Positions 63,492-64,000 of a DNA stretch of 64,000 bases are shown piece by piece. The stretch lies in contig NC_051092.1 in NCBI RefSeq assembly GCF_901709675.1, forward strand, positions 7,693,491 to 7,757,490, in the 5' to 3' direction. The notes under the pieces are model-generated. The model was not told the origin of the DNA. It worked only from the letters and a program-made list of their open reading frames with translations, and made no database searches. The first letter of the stretch is position 1. Every line of letters begins with the position of its first letter. The DNA comes from Syngnathus acus. Taxonomy: Eukaryota; Chordata; Actinopteri; Syngnathiformes; Syngnathidae. The position numbers were made by a program, and so were the translations under genes.

Positions 63492-64000
63492 CTGAACCGC
63501 GCAGAAAGATCTTGCGTGACTGGCTTACAGGTGCGACATAACGTGTTTTTGTTGTTACAGGTTGACTCTAGTTTCATCACTGAAATAGAATTAAGCCTTT
63601 ACGGCTCCTCATATGAAGTTGACTTTACTTTCAAAAGAGCAGAAGCTGGCGATAAACAATACTCAAGATAAATAAGTAATCTGTAATATAATTTATTTAT
63701 TTAGGTTAATTTGAGTACTGCATATGCAAGATAAATAAATTATACTAATTCGATTTACTCACGGCACTCTCAATGAATAAGTTAAACACAAGGCAACAGC
63801 TTTGCATGCATATTGTATTTTACATGCTAAAAGTCTTCAGAAAGCAAAGACAACCACTAAACAAGCTGCTGAAAAAGCCAAAATATGATTCAATTTGCTA
63901 CGTAAGAAAGAATGGGAAGGATAGGCCGACGTAAGAAAGAGTGTGAAGGGTAGGCTGTGTCAGTGGTATGATTGACAGGTCCAGGGCGTACAAGTCCGCT
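63492..64000. other. Right edge, POLG intron
   Basis: No POLG exon with recognisable homology on the minus strand, and no other feature. It includes a short direct repeat of ACGTAAGAAAGA/CGTAAGAAAGAG type near 63900-63945. Confidence 0.5.

Overview
The window is nuclear DNA of a ray-finned fish, most likely a spiny-rayed teleost. Every protein-coding gene is split by short GT-AG introns. The encoded proteins match vertebrate BANP, CFAP20, carboxylesterase, FBXO31, FANCI and POLG. The AT-rich spacers carry teleost-style hAT, Tigger, Tc1 and TTAA-flanked elements and dispersed repeats. The 7.56 kb and 29.3 kb repeats resemble ones I associate with percomorphs, perhaps pipefish or seahorses; that placement is inference.

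Layout from left to right. 1-7297: no recognisable coding exon, but a promoter-like block at 3.43-3.61 kb followed by a perfect 17-bp hairpin, and a likely BANP poly(A) site at 6.5 kb. 7298-31449 (-): BANP, 12 coding exons over 24 kb, giving a 506-residue BEN-domain protein; a CpG-rich promoter lies near 32.7 kb. 33534-36128 (-): a divergent CFAP20 homologue. 36962-41616 (+): a secreted/ER carboxylesterase, 13 exons and 559 residues, with an intact catalytic triad. 43725-50248 (-): FBXO31, 10 exons and 563 residues. 51033-51105 (-): tRNA-Arg(ACG). 51524-61427 (+): FANCI, 37 coding exons and 1325 residues. 61530-63491 (-): the last six exons of POLG; the rest lies beyond the right edge.

All exon chains were assembled by hand from splice signals and homology. 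Each keeps frame throughout and gives a protein close in length to its human counterpart, which is strong internal support. Arrangement: CFAP20-like and the esterase are divergent, the esterase and FBXO31 converge with poly(A) signals about 20 bp apart, FBXO31 and FANCI are head-to-head across a 1.3-kb gap that holds the tRNA, and FANCI and POLG converge so tightly that the last POLG coding exon lies inside the FANCI 3'UTR. Several genes concern genome maintenance and gene control (FANCI, FBXO31, BANP, POLG), but nothing in the sequence shows that they work as one unit. The most interesting leads are the divergent CFAP20 copy, a BANP-type CGCG motif in BANP's own promoter, the FANCI/POLG overlap, intronic RFX-type palindromes, two GC-donor introns, and long G runs just inside two FANCI donors.
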